From Deltaproteobacteria bacterium (GTDB lineage: Bacteria; Desulfobacterota; DSM-4660; Desulfatiglandales; Desulfatiglandaceae), in the NCBI GenBank assembly GCA_019309145.1, contig JAFDGR010000001.1:1-64000 (forward strand): a stretch of 64,000 bases of DNA, written 5' to 3'. This document shows positions 29,386 through 39,024 of the stretch, piece after piece. Positions within the stretch are counted from its first letter, which is position 1; every line of letters starts with the position of its first letter. The position numbers and the translations under genes were made by a program. The notes below the pieces were generated by a model. It made no database searches and was not told where the DNA came from. It saw nothing but the letters and a program-made list of their open reading frames with translations.

Positions 29386-29421
29386 GTGAGAACGAGAAAT
29401 CTGAGATGGCTAACATCCAAC
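29381..29421 (+). repeat. 41-nt exact direct repeat, copy 2
   Basis: Same 41 nt as 28860-28900; opens a 19-codon ORF MSENEKSEMANIQRGRLVI*. Confidence 0.95.
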
Positions 29422-29529
29422 GCGGCAGATTGGTTATATGACGGTCAGAGGGAGTGTCCACCAAAGGAGAATTGTGAAGAAGTGCGACCTAACGTATGAC
29501 AAATGGGCTGCGGCAGCAGGGCTTACAGC

Positions 29530-30297
29530 ATGAGAATAATCCATCTGTCCGACCTACACCTGACTACTGACGAGAAACACCGGAATAACCAGAACGCATG
29601 GCGGCTGGCGGAGCATATCATCAGCAAGTATGCTACTGCTCCCGGTGAGACGGTCGTTGTGGCGACCGGCGACCTCACTGACAACGCTCTTGAAGATGAG
29701 CGGCGTGCTCTGATTGCGCTCTTGGCGTTGTTGCGGATGCACTTTATTGTTTTGTGCTGCCCCGGCAACCATGACTACGCCTGCCGCGGTATTGACTTCA
29801 CGCCGGAGTCCGTCCCGCTGTTCAGGAAGGTAGTCCGCATGGACGCTCCGCCTATCGTATGGCAATCAGAGCATGAGCCGATAACGTTCATCGGCCTCGA
29901 TAGCGCTGATCCGCAAGACAATGTGTGGGTTGCTCGTGGCATCATCGGCAAGCAACAGCTGGCCGGGCTGAATAGGCTGCTTGACCTTCATAAGAAACGA
30001 GGGCGGGTGGTTGTGGTCTATCTCCACCATCATCCGATTGTGCATAAGGTCGGGTGTGCGTTGAAAGACAACATCGCGCTTATGAACCGTATGAAGGGGC
30101 GCGTAGCTGCTTGCCTATTCGGGCATAATCACGAGTCGGGCGCTTACATCGACCAATTTGACGGGCTACCGCTGCTCTTGGCTAGTGGCATGTCCACTGA
30201 ACCTGATCAGAACAACAATCTCTCATATCGGGTCATCCTGACCCACGGCGGGCGGGTTGAACAGGGCGTTTATACCGAGACAATAAGGGGAACATAA
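29530..30297 (+). CDS. calcineurin-like metallophosphoesterase
   Basis: MRIIHLSDLHL, VVATGDLTDNA, CCPGNHDY, YLHHHP, FGHNHESG: complete set of metal-binding motifs. Confidence 0.9.
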   Translation: MRIIHLSDLHLTTDEKHRNNQNAWRLAEHIISKYATAPGETVVVATGDLTDNALEDERRALIALLALLRMHFIVLCCPGNHDYACRGIDFTPESVPLFRKVVRMDAPPIVWQSEHEPITFIGLDSADPQDNVWVARGIIGKQQLAGLNRLLDLHKKRGRVVVVYLHHHPIVHKVGCALKDNIALMNRMKGRVAACLFGHNHESGAYIDQFDGLPLLLASGMSTEPDQNNNLSYRVILTHGGRVEQGVYTETIRGT

Positions 30298-33149
30298 TGG
30301 CAGAGCCAACAGTCATACCAGCACAGCGGACTTGGGTCGCACGCACGGGCACAAGCTACGAGGTGAGCGGTGAGACACATACCATAACCGTAACTGCACT
30401 TAGCTTTGAGCTCAACGTATCGCTCGACGAGACCAAGAAGAACCTCATCGTAGCTAGCTCCAGCGGCACTGGGGCGCTATCAAAGATATATTCTGGCAGC
30501 CCGTCGTCGGGGCAGATACTCATTAACCACAACAACAATACCTGCACCTGCCATGCTGACGATGTGGGCACAATCACGATCACCTATTGGGGCGATGGCT
30601 CACATGTTGGCGCACAGGCGCTAAACGACATGGTGGAGGCCACCGAGAAGGCGTATAAAGCAGCACGGCCCGGCCATATTTCCAAGACGGATGGTGAAGA
30701 CAACAAGTTTGATGTGGACGCTGGCAACTTCTATTCAGCGTCCACTGACATTAGCGGTATGAGCTATGCGGGTGATACGGACGTTGACCTCGACCTCATC
30801 TGCGATGCGCATGGCACAGCGGCAAGCAAGTGGGTAAAGATACTACTCGGCATTACCGAGAACACACCCGGAGTGGGGAAGCTATCGACGTCCGTTTCCG
30901 CTGATTGCGATACTGAGGGGGCTGCGGAGGTTGTTGCTGTCATAGCGATCGCCAACTGTGTGCCTATCGGCCATATCATCTACCGGAACGACCATGCGCT
31001 GATTGACGATGCAGACCATATCTGCAACTATGATGGCCGGGTATTCGGTAGCGATAGCGCCGGCAAGACGGTCATCGAGAATGTGACCGTTGACGAGGGT
31101 GATAACGTGCGCGGCCAGCAAGTCTATTTTGACAGCGATAATCATGTATCCAAAGCTGTCAATACATCTGAAGCAACGCTTGCCGATGGCATCATCTCGC
31201 TGGTTACGGGCACAACAACATGTCAAGTGCAAACAGGCGGCTCGTTCACATACGAGACTGGCGACATTGACCACAACGTGTTCATAAATGCCACCGCTAA
31301 GATGTATCTCACGGCCAATGCTGGTCATGCGTCAGAGGATCAAGACATCACAGCGGGGCGGTGGACACAGAACATGGGCAAGGTCTTCGATACCAACTAT
31401 GTTGACCTAAACTATCCCGGCTTCATCTCGTTGAACGATGGTGATGATCCGATTGAAGGTCAATATCGGCACGATGGGTCAGCAGCGCTCGGCGAATCGA
31501 TGCGGCCAAAAGTATCTACCGATGACGAGAAATGGGTAGAGCAGGCCGATTCAGATGATGGAGTCAACATTGATGCCATAGGTGTTGTAACGGCGGTGGA
31601 CGGTAACTATTGCACGGTCAAGGACCGGTTCTTATGGAAGACAGCTGACTTCGGCGGCACAAAGCCATGTTCTCTAAATGGCGGTGGCGCAGGCGACAAG
31701 TTCTTCATGCACACATCTGCCGGGCAGGGCACATTCACCGAAAATATCGCCCCCGATATATGGAATCAGGAGATGGGCTATCAAAAGAATGCGGGCGAGA
31801 CTTTGTTCGAGATATACATGAAGCCCGGCAGCCTTGGAGGCACAGAAGACCCATACGAATTTGAATGCTCATCTGTTGACAAGCACGACGCTGTCTATGC
31901 TCACCCGTTAACTGGCGTCCTGTATGAAGCAGAGAGTGATAACGATGATCATGTCAACGTGGTTGGCATAGTGAAGAGCATTAACGCGGCGGGCACACGA
32001 TGCAACATTTATAGACCGGGTGATGTAGTCCCTGATGGCAACAACTATGTGGGCAAGCTATATCTTAACCCCGATGCGGCAGCAACGCCAAATTATAGCG
32101 TGAACGAAGACAAGCAGCCTGGCAACTGGAGCATCTTGATAGGCCAGCCGAGAGGCGCTAACGAGACTGGGTTCCTCGTGGATATTCAGACAACGGGCAT
32201 CTATGGCAAGAATGGGCGAATTGGTGTTGGCAAGGAAGGGTGTGTCCGTGCGTGGAGCAATCCGGCGGGCATCGCGATGAGTAAGGCCGTTGATTTTGGG
32301 ACTGTTGATCCTACGATGGAACATTATTATGTGCAACTGACGAGCAGAACCAGTGCCAATCGTATCAGGGGTGTTGCAGAAGAAACGTCGGTGGTAGATT
32401 ATTGGAACACGCAGGGTCGTGGCGCAGATGACAATAGAGAGATTGTTCTCGTACGTGTTCAGGACATTCACTTCAACCCTGCCGTCACGTGGCCCGACAT
32501 TGGGACATATTTCAGCTCCACATTAGGTGGGTTTGTCGCTGCGGTAGCGCCGGGGTCGTGGCAGAAGCGGGTGTGTACCCGCGCCGAGAATGATCACACC
32601 ATTCTTGTATGTCCTGAGATGCAGGGATGGATCCCCGCCGATGGCCCCTGGGAACCTGTAGCTGAGAGGAGCTACATTGCCCCATGCGACCCTCCTGCCG
32701 AGCCACATGGGTATGACCCGATGCGGTCTTGGGATACATCGGACGCGGTCTCCAAGCTAACGAACAAGTTCACAAGTAAGCATATTATCATTCAGGCAAC
32801 GACAGCTATTGCAAGCAGTGTGCTATGCTTTGCTCAGTCAGTTGGGGTAGGGGCAACATCTTACACAGAGTTCGACCTGCGTAAGATACATGGCGCTGCT
32901 GACGAGTCTGTCCTCTCCACGACAGGGAAGCTTGTCGGCCTTGCTGACGCGCCACGAGGTAACACAACGGACGATGCGACTTATGGCACGGGTGCAGGGC
33001 ATATTGCCGCCGTGCTTGATGCGACCAAGTTCCCGCTCGTCAAGGGCGATGTGCTCTACTGGACAGCCGATCCTGATGGCGGGGATGCGCATGGAACAGA
33101 CCCCTATGGTGTCGGCATTTTACTCAATATGTATGGGATAAAGAGCTAA
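30297..33149 (+). CDS. large structural/tail-fibre-like protein
   Basis: 950-aa beta-rich ORF in the tail-fibre region. Confidence 0.6.
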   Translation: MAEPTVIPAQRTWVARTGTSYEVSGETHTITVTALSFELNVSLDETKKNLIVASSSGTGALSKIYSGSPSSGQILINHNNNTCTCHADDVGTITITYWGDGSHVGAQALNDMVEATEKAYKAARPGHISKTDGEDNKFDVDAGNFYSASTDISGMSYAGDTDVDLDLICDAHGTAASKWVKILLGITENTPGVGKLSTSVSADCDTEGAAEVVAVIAIANCVPIGHIIYRNDHALIDDADHICNYDGRVFGSDSAGKTVIENVTVDEGDNVRGQQVYFDSDNHVSKAVNTSEATLADGIISLVTGTTTCQVQTGGSFTYETGDIDHNVFINATAKMYLTANAGHASEDQDITAGRWTQNMGKVFDTNYVDLNYPGFISLNDGDDPIEGQYRHDGSAALGESMRPKVSTDDEKWVEQADSDDGVNIDAIGVVTAVDGNYCTVKDRFLWKTADFGGTKPCSLNGGGAGDKFFMHTSAGQGTFTENIAPDIWNQEMGYQKNAGETLFEIYMKPGSLGGTEDPYEFECSSVDKHDAVYAHPLTGVLYEAESDNDDHVNVVGIVKSINAAGTRCNIYRPGDVVPDGNNYVGKLYLNPDAAATPNYSVNEDKQPGNWSILIGQPRGANETGFLVDIQTTGIYGKNGRIGVGKEGCVRAWSNPAGIAMSKAVDFGTVDPTMEHYYVQLTSRTSANRIRGVAEETSVVDYWNTQGRGADDNREIVLVRVQDIHFNPAVTWPDIGTYFSSTLGGFVAAVAPGSWQKRVCTRAENDHTILVCPEMQGWIPADGPWEPVAERSYIAPCDPPAEPHGYDPMRSWDTSDAVSKLTNKFTSKHIIIQATTAIASSVLCFAQSVGVGATSYTEFDLRKIHGAADESVLSTTGKLVGLADAPRGNTTDDATYGTGAGHIAAVLDATKFPLVKGDVLYWTADPDGGDAHGTDPYGVGILLNMYGIKS

Positions 33150-33259
33150 TGCGATATGAACCACCGCTCATAATCACGATTGACAATGCCGTGTTGGCAG
33201 CTGCGATTGGGCCGAGCATCTCATGCACGGGCTTCGGCGGCGCTGTGAACTGCGACTGA
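33149..33259 (+). CDS. 36-aa peptide
   Basis: TAATG overlap with fibre gene stop; MRYEPPLIITIDNAVLAAAIGPSISCTGFGGAVNCD*. Confidence 0.45.
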   Translation: MRYEPPLIITIDNAVLAAAIGPSISCTGFGGAVNCD

Positions 33260-33366
33260 ATATAGGAGATAAATCATGCTGACAGCAGAGTTGATGATCC
33301 GAGATTATTCATGGGAGATGACAACTGGATGTTAGCCAAGACAGGTAAGCCGCCGGAGGTAAAGTA

Positions 33367-34149
33367 TTGATAGCCGTAGTCATCACCACATACGCTGAGG
33401 ATGCAGAGGTTACCAAGTGCATTGATGCCATCCTAAAACAGACCGTATTCAAGCAGCTCAAGATTGTTGTTATCAACAACAATTCCTGTTTCGACACCTT
33501 TCAGCATATTGCGCCATACGTGAAGCACGGCATCGACGCCATCGGGCTGCCACAAAACATCGGCAGGATACGAGCCCCAGACCTAGCGTTCCGGTATCTT
33601 GAATTGCAGGACAAGTATTCCCATTTTGTATCAATCGATGCAGATATGCTCGTGGAGCCTGACACGCTTGAAAAACTGCGAATACTTATGTCCGCCAACC
33701 CTGTAATCGGGCTCCTCAGTCCAATGTATATACGCGGCACCGATCACAACAACATCCTTGAAGATGCAATCTTCATTAAGGGCAAGGCCAAAGAAATACC
33801 GTCGCTAATACCCAACTTCATGCGAATGACACCGCGCGTAGTCGAGGCCTGTTTCATGGTATCCAGAGCCTGCTATAAAGCCTTCCAGATCAAGCATCAA
33901 GGCATCTTTATGACGACCGTTTCAACCCCATATTCGCTGGCCGGTGGTCAGGGCAACGACTTCATGCGACATCTGAAACCGATGGGTTTCCAATTCGGTT
34001 ATCATAAAGACGCCTTTGTGCAAGCCATAAAGAACAGCTGCGACACGGGGGGGCCAAACGGGTACCTCGCATGGAAGCGCAAACATCGAGCCAACCGGGG
34101 CGCGGTCACAGCGCCCGTCCCAATAGGTGAAGGTTTCTATGATGCTTGA
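33367..34149 (+). CDS. glycosyltransferase family 2-like
   Basis: IAVVITTYAEDAEVTKCIDAILKQTVFKQLKIVVINNNS and FVSIDADMLVEPDTLEKL (DxD). Confidence 0.85.
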   Translation: MIAVVITTYAEDAEVTKCIDAILKQTVFKQLKIVVINNNSCFDTFQHIAPYVKHGIDAIGLPQNIGRIRAPDLAFRYLELQDKYSHFVSIDADMLVEPDTLEKLRILMSANPVIGLLSPMYIRGTDHNNILEDAIFIKGKAKEIPSLIPNFMRMTPRVVEACFMVSRACYKAFQIKHQGIFMTTVSTPYSLAGGQGNDFMRHLKPMGFQFGYHKDAFVQAIKNSCDTGGPNGYLAWKRKHRANRGAVTAPVPIGEGFYDA

Positions 34150-34301
34150 TCCATATCTCTCAGACTGCAACAACCGGCGACGGATATATGCCACTCGACC
34201 CAGGAACAACACTTCACATCGTAATGACCCGCAACGGCATATTCACCGAAGAGGGTTATGGGTTTGGAGTAGAAATCAACAAGTACGGCGTAAAAGCATA
34301 A
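34146..34301 (+). CDS. small protein, TTG start overlapping glycosyltransferase stop
   Basis: Frame reads LIHISQTATTGDGYMPLDPGTTLHIVMTRNGIFTEEGYGFGVEINKYGVKA*. Confidence 0.5.
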   Translation: MIHISQTATTGDGYMPLDPGTTLHIVMTRNGIFTEEGYGFGVEINKYGVKA

Positions 34302-34316
34302 ACGAAAGGGATTAAT

Positions 34317-34589
34317 ATGGCTACATGGGAACTCGAAGTAACGCCGATTGACGTTGAACGCAAAGAGGTAAGCGTTACCGCAACACGGACTGATGGCGCT
34401 GATGTGCGTGTCTTCAGGATCATAACCGCCCTGCTGGACAGCGAGAAGAACAAGCAGGCGATCAAAGACCACATCTGGGCACAATACGCCAAAGATGTTG
34501 CCAAGAAGGAAGACTGTGAAGGCTTCATCGGTGATTTTGCAGCAGCAGCGAAGGCCGAGCTAGAATCAAAAGAATCGAAGGAGGCGTAA
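34317..34589 (+). CDS. small hypothetical protein
   Basis: ORF with upstream GAAAGGG. Confidence 0.55.
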   Translation: MATWELEVTPIDVERKEVSVTATRTDGADVRVFRIITALLDSEKNKQAIKDHIWAQYAKDVAKKEDCEGFIGDFAAAAKAELESKESKEA

Positions 34590-35000
34590 ATGTCAGACAT
34601 AAGCCAAAATTGGGACGCGTCTTTTAGCGTCATTGACGCAGCTATTACATTGACCGAAGGCGTAACTGAAAGCAACACATCCGCAGAACTCGACCTTGAC
34701 GGCAAGTCTGTCTCCATTGTTACAATCGATGCAGATTATTCCGACCACGCCAAAGCGACCGGTGGGCTCGTAATAAGGATCATCCGCGCCATCGACGCCA
34801 GCGACTATGAGTCTGACGACGGGGCAGCGATAATGTTTGAAATGCCATTCACACAAAATGGCACCGAGCGCAAATCCTTCCCGCTGAGCGCAAATCAGTT
34901 CAGCAAGTTCAAACTGAAAATGGACTGGTTGAACTCCACCAGCGGCTCGTCTGTCACCATTGCCACCGCCATCAAATACGCCGTCGGCCAAGTGGTGTAA
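34590..35000 (+). CDS. hypothetical structural protein
   Basis: ORF directly abutting the previous stop. Confidence 0.55.
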   Translation: MSDISQNWDASFSVIDAAITLTEGVTESNTSAELDLDGKSVSIVTIDADYSDHAKATGGLVIRIIRAIDASDYESDDGAAIMFEMPFTQNGTERKSFPLSANQFSKFKLKMDWLNSTSGSSVTIATAIKYAVGQVV

Positions 35001-35005
35001 ATCCC

Positions 35006-35743
35006 ATGCTGAAACCAGTATTAGGGACACAACTCAACCATGGCCATCCGCTCGCTCAGGGGCTTGTCGGCTGCTGGTTGCTGAACGAAGGGTGCGGGGA
35101 TAAAGTTTATGACCAGAGTGGCAATAGCAACATAGGCACTCTAACCAATATGGCCGGCACATCCGCGTCAGGCTGGAGTCTGGGGGATAATGGTCTTGCG
35201 TTGGCATTTGATGGGAACGATGACTATGTGAACATTACCAACAATATCTTCAATGCTACCCCAGCGGGCACTATCATCGTGCGGTTCAACATCAACACCG
35301 GGGGGGTAGTCAATTACTTCTATTGTGGAGGTGAAACGAATCGTTTGAGGTTCTACTATGGCAGCGACGGCAAGATTTATGCGTATGCCGGTTCTTGGGT
35401 GCTCGGAACATCAACGATTTCTACTAACACATGGTACACAGCAATGCTTGTATGGGATGCGCTTGGAGCCAGGATACATCTTGACTACAGTTTGTATAGC
35501 ACAGGCGGAACACCCGGCGGCACTGCCGGTCACACTGACCGAGAACGGTTTGGTGCTGACGAGGCTGGTGCAAACGCTATGACGGGTAAGATTAGCCATG
35601 TATTGACATATCTCAGGGCACTCACGCCCAACGAGATATACAGCGTAGTAGCAGCCCCCTTCGCCATGTTCGACCAGCGGCGGATATGGGCGGTGGCCCC
35701 TTCTGGCCATGTCCCATACTTTTTACTAATTAGGAGAGCATAA
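35006..35743 (+). CDS. LamG/concanavalin A-like domain protein
   Basis: LVGCWLLNEGCGDKVYDQSGNSNIGTLTN...ALAFDGNDDYVNI...RIHLDYSLYSTGG typical LamG-like pattern. Confidence 0.8.
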   Translation: MLKPVLGTQLNHGHPLAQGLVGCWLLNEGCGDKVYDQSGNSNIGTLTNMAGTSASGWSLGDNGLALAFDGNDDYVNITNNIFNATPAGTIIVRFNINTGGVVNYFYCGGETNRLRFYYGSDGKIYAYAGSWVLGTSTISTNTWYTAMLVWDALGARIHLDYSLYSTGGTPGGTAGHTDRERFGADEAGANAMTGKISHVLTYLRALTPNEIYSVVAAPFAMFDQRRIWAVAPSGHVPYFLLIRRA

Positions 35744-37065
35744 TGAATACAAATCCGATCCCGGCGGTTGCGAACGTCCGGACTGCCGACCTGGTGGCGA
35801 GGGCAGATGGCTCTCCTATTACGGCTGGCACAGTCAACTATTACGTCAGGGCCAAGACCGGTGCTAACGCCACAAAATGGTTTAAGACCTCCGATGGTTC
35901 GTGGGATGCGGCAGAACAGGTTGCTGGCAGCATGACTCACATGGCAGATGGCCATTGGCGGGTCAGTATAGATGCAGCTTGTTGGATAGATGGCGTGGAA
36001 TATGTCGAATACGCCAAAGAGGATGGGGACTTACATGTTCCTGTTAGTGCTGATTCTGTCTGCCATTATCGAGAGAGCATCGATTCGAGTGGTAATGTGG
36101 CAGCCGACGTGGTTGAGATTAGTGGTGACTCAGGCGCGGCGAACAACCTTGAGCTGGACTATGACGGCACGGGCTACGCGAAGGTCAACTCAACTATTGG
36201 GACTACTACCACTAATACCGACATGCGAGGCACGGACGGGGCGAATACAACTACCCCACCAACGGTAAACGAGGTACGAGATGGCATCCTTGACGACGCT
36301 ACACGCTTCAGCGGTGGTAACATCGATGTAGCTATATCGACTAGGGGCACATCTGCCAATCAGGTGACCATCTTGAATAGACTTGGCTCATGGACAGGCA
36401 CGGGCATCAACACGGTGCTCGGCGCGTTCACAGCCATCTTCAGCAAAGTAGCGAGCAAGCCGTCTGACATCACTGGCACGGGTGATCCCACCACAGATAG
36501 TCTTGAGGCCATACGAGATACTGCCCCAATGGGTAGCACTATGGTTGGAACGGATGGTGCTGCATTGGCAGCGAATTACACGGGAACAAGAGCTGGTTAT
36601 TTAGACAATATCTCAGCTGGTGCAGTCGCACTTAACTCAACCGTCGCCAAGAATGCAACAGTAGCTCTGGACGCCACGGTAGCCAAAGATGCCACGGTAG
36701 CCAAAGCAGCGGCGCTGGCCACGGTAGATGGTAACGTGGATGCCATCTTGGTTGACACTAACACCACAATCCCAAATCTTATCGCGGCATTAAACGACCC
36801 AACATCTGCGGCAGTCGCAACAGCAGTCCTCGAGAAGGTGCTTGCGACCCACAAGGGTGTATCAGGGTCGCTTGCAGAGGCTCTTTGGTTTGTGTTTAAC
36901 ATGAAGAAGGGCACGAAGGAAGAGGTTGTGGAGAGTGCGCCCAACTATCAACGGAAGTTCTATGACAACGATGGCAACCTGCTGGCAACAAAGAATCTGT
37001 TTGGTGTTGATGGGAATCCTGCCGACCCATCAACAACGGCAATAGCCAAGACGGAGACCGTGTAA
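35743..37065 (+). CDS. tail fibre/baseplate BppU-like protein
   Basis: N-terminal DLVARADGSPITAGTVNYYVRAKTGANATKWFKTSDGSWDAAE and Ala/Thr/Val repeats NATVALDATVAKDATVAKAAALATVDGNVDAI. Confidence 0.65.
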   Translation: MNTNPIPAVANVRTADLVARADGSPITAGTVNYYVRAKTGANATKWFKTSDGSWDAAEQVAGSMTHMADGHWRVSIDAACWIDGVEYVEYAKEDGDLHVPVSADSVCHYRESIDSSGNVAADVVEISGDSGAANNLELDYDGTGYAKVNSTIGTTTTNTDMRGTDGANTTTPPTVNEVRDGILDDATRFSGGNIDVAISTRGTSANQVTILNRLGSWTGTGINTVLGAFTAIFSKVASKPSDITGTGDPTTDSLEAIRDTAPMGSTMVGTDGAALAANYTGTRAGYLDNISAGAVALNSTVAKNATVALDATVAKDATVAKAAALATVDGNVDAILVDTNTTIPNLIAALNDPTSAAVATAVLEKVLATHKGVSGSLAEALWFVFNMKKGTKEEVVESAPNYQRKFYDNDGNLLATKNLFGVDGNPADPSTTAIAKTETV

Positions 37066-37250
37066 TGGCAGCTACTGTTCAATTACTGTTGGAAGGTTTA
37101 AGCGGCAGTCCAGGCTACATGCTGCTTGATGGGCTATCCGCTGCTACCGTTGGTGCTGAGACGCCGGGCGACAGGACGTTGGACATCGAGTTCTATAACC
37201 GCACGATGGATATAGACGAGTCTGTGCGCACGATGGACATCGAGTCATAA
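37065..37250 (+). CDS. small protein with RT(L/M)DI repeat tail
   Basis: C-terminus RTLDIEFYNRTMDIDESVRTMDIES. Confidence 0.6.
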   Translation: MAATVQLLLEGLSGSPGYMLLDGLSAATVGAETPGDRTLDIEFYNRTMDIDESVRTMDIES

Positions 37251-37263
37251 AGAGGAGCAGGAC

Positions 37264-37542
37264 ATGAGTTTTGAGTCGTTCGCCAAAGCCCCGCACGCTA
37301 TGTTAGACTTTAAGTTTAACTGGGCATACGGGTATCTAGAGGATGGAGAAACCATCACCAGCTATAGCATAATTGCTGATGGCGGAATAACGGTCGACAG
37401 CTCCAGCAAGTCAGGCAACAAGGTAATAGTCTGGCTGTCTGGGGGGAGGGTAGGCCACAATTATAACGTAACCTGCCGGGCTATTACATCCTTTGGCCGG
37501 ACAGATGACAAGACTATGCAAATCAGGGTGAGACAAACGTAA
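37264..37542 (+). CDS. small beta-sandwich-like protein
   Basis: DGETITSYSIIADGGITVDSSSKSGNKVIVWLSGG..GHNYNVTCRAITSFGRTDDKTMQIRV, Ig/FN3-like spacing. Confidence 0.6.
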   Translation: MSFESFAKAPHAMLDFKFNWAYGYLEDGETITSYSIIADGGITVDSSSKSGNKVIVWLSGGRVGHNYNVTCRAITSFGRTDDKTMQIRVRQT

Positions 37543-37568
37543 AACCACAACACTTTATGGAGGAAGCA

Positions 37569-38093
37569 ATGAGAAGAACAATTACAGTCCTGCTGCTTGC
37601 GGCGGCCATCATGGTTGCCACGGGCTGCTCAATCAAATGGCTTGGTGACAAGCGCAACCTACAGCAGACTGGCGACTTGGTGCGAAGCACGGCCTCGACA
37701 TCGATGGTCTTGGCGCATCAGCAGTGGCCGGACGAAGGTGACTGGGAGACGCACGTCTGCTCGACAGCAACTGTGGTGCTCGCGGCGCTCGATGGCGACG
37801 CTACTGCTGTTGCAACGGTCAACCAGATGTTAGCCGAAGCTCAACCGGCGGCGCTGTTGGTGGGCGGCGAACAGATGACGATTGAGATGCGAAAATTACT
37901 GCTAGGGCTACTCGCACATATCGCTGTCCAATATGACCTTGAGGGGTGGGGCGCGGTCATTGCAAGCGCCATTGACTTCGCCGACACCTACTTGCAGGCA
38001 GAGGTCACGACGGATTACGAGGTCTGGTATCTCATACGACAGCTCTTTACGGGTATTGTCGAGGGCTGCGAACTTATCAACGGAGGTGAATAA
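37569..38093 (+). CDS. lipoprotein
   Basis: MRRTITVLLLAAAIMVATGCSIK signal peptide with lipobox-like ATGC. Confidence 0.7.
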   Translation: MRRTITVLLLAAAIMVATGCSIKWLGDKRNLQQTGDLVRSTASTSMVLAHQQWPDEGDWETHVCSTATVVLAALDGDATAVATVNQMLAEAQPAALLVGGEQMTIEMRKLLLGLLAHIAVQYDLEGWGAVIASAIDFADTYLQAEVTTDYEVWYLIRQLFTGIVEGCELINGGE

Positions 38094-38094
38094 C

Positions 38095-38406
38095 GTGGAC
38101 GCAGCATCAGTTCTCACGATAATGGCGGCGGGCATAAAGGTACTCAAGGTCTTGATCCCGCTTGCGATCAAAATCTATAACGCGGTCAAGGACAAGAATG
38201 AACCTGAGTTCACAAAAGAGAACGCGACGGACAAGCTCATTGAGATGGCTAAGGCCAACGGCAAGGTGATCGGGCATACCGAGGCGAAGATTGCGATTGA
38301 GGCTGTGCATTTGGCTACTGCAAAGGCCACGCGGGTGAAGGCGCTTGATACAACGCCGGTGGTGAAGGACAAGAAGGGTGCGGGATTAGGGAAGGTGAAG
38401 AAATGA
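38095..38406 (+). CDS. small hydrophobic-N-terminus protein in lysis region
   Basis: GTG start; SVLTIMAAGIKVLKVLIPLAIKIYNAVKDKNEPEFTKENATDKL. Confidence 0.55.
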   Translation: MDAASVLTIMAAGIKVLKVLIPLAIKIYNAVKDKNEPEFTKENATDKLIEMAKANGKVIGHTEAKIAIEAVHLATAKATRVKALDTTPVVKDKKGAGLGKVKK

Positions 38407-38555
38407 AACCAGATATAGGAGTGCATGTCATGGGAAAGGATACTCGCGGGAAGCGAGATGGCACTGGGCCACACAAGGATAGTTACCAAAAGCGGAGCGG
38501 CAAAAAGGGCAAGCGGCAAGAGCGCGGCGAGCCATGTCCAAACAAAGGGGGGAAA
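38403..38555 (+). CDS. small basic protein
   Basis: MKPDIGVHVMGKDTRGKRDGTGPHKDSYQKRSGKKGKRQERGEPCPNKGGK*. Confidence 0.65.
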
Positions 38556-38565
38556 TGAGTCCACT

Positions 38566-39024
38566 ATGCTAGACACCCGCATCCGCAAATGCCCGGAGAA
38601 CCATCACGTCATACTGGGCAACTTTGAGTTCCCGCGCGAGTTCGCGTGCAAGTGCGGTTGCGGGGCGTGCGATATTGACTGGCGGGTTTGGTACGTCTGC
38701 CAGCTGATACGGATACGGTTCAATGCGCCGGTTACCGTGCGCTCCGCTTGTCGTTGCGATGCGCTCAATCAGCACATCGGCGGCAGCCCGCGCAGCGACC
38801 ATCTCTACGGCTGGGCAGCGGACATCGTCGTGCAGGGCATCAAGCCGGACGACGTGGCCCGTTTTGCGGCGACGCTCGATGGGGTTAAACGAATCGGCGT
38901 CTATGAGCCCGGCGGCAAGAATGGCGCGTCGGGCTTCGTTCACACCGGCGTCAAGGACAGAGGACAGAATACGTGGCGGAGCTGGCGGTTTGACCCGCAG
39001 CGGAAACTAATCGAATGGAGCTAG
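38566..39024 (+). CDS. peptidase M15-type endolysin
   Basis: VRSACRCDALNQHIGGSPRSDHLYGWAADIVVQG and FVHTGVKD, M15A zinc-binding pattern. Confidence 0.85.
   Translation: MLDTRIRKCPENHHVILGNFEFPREFACKCGCGACDIDWRVWYVCQLIRIRFNAPVTVRSACRCDALNQHIGGSPRSDHLYGWAADIVVQGIKPDDVARFAATLDGVKRIGVYEPGGKNGASGFVHTGVKDRGQNTWRSWRFDPQRKLIEWS

Noticed and set aside
36640-36740. ATV/DATVAK repeats as a novel repeat system
   Set aside because: Low-complexity Ala/Thr/Val repeats are common in BppU-type fibre proteins; treated as part of that CDS.
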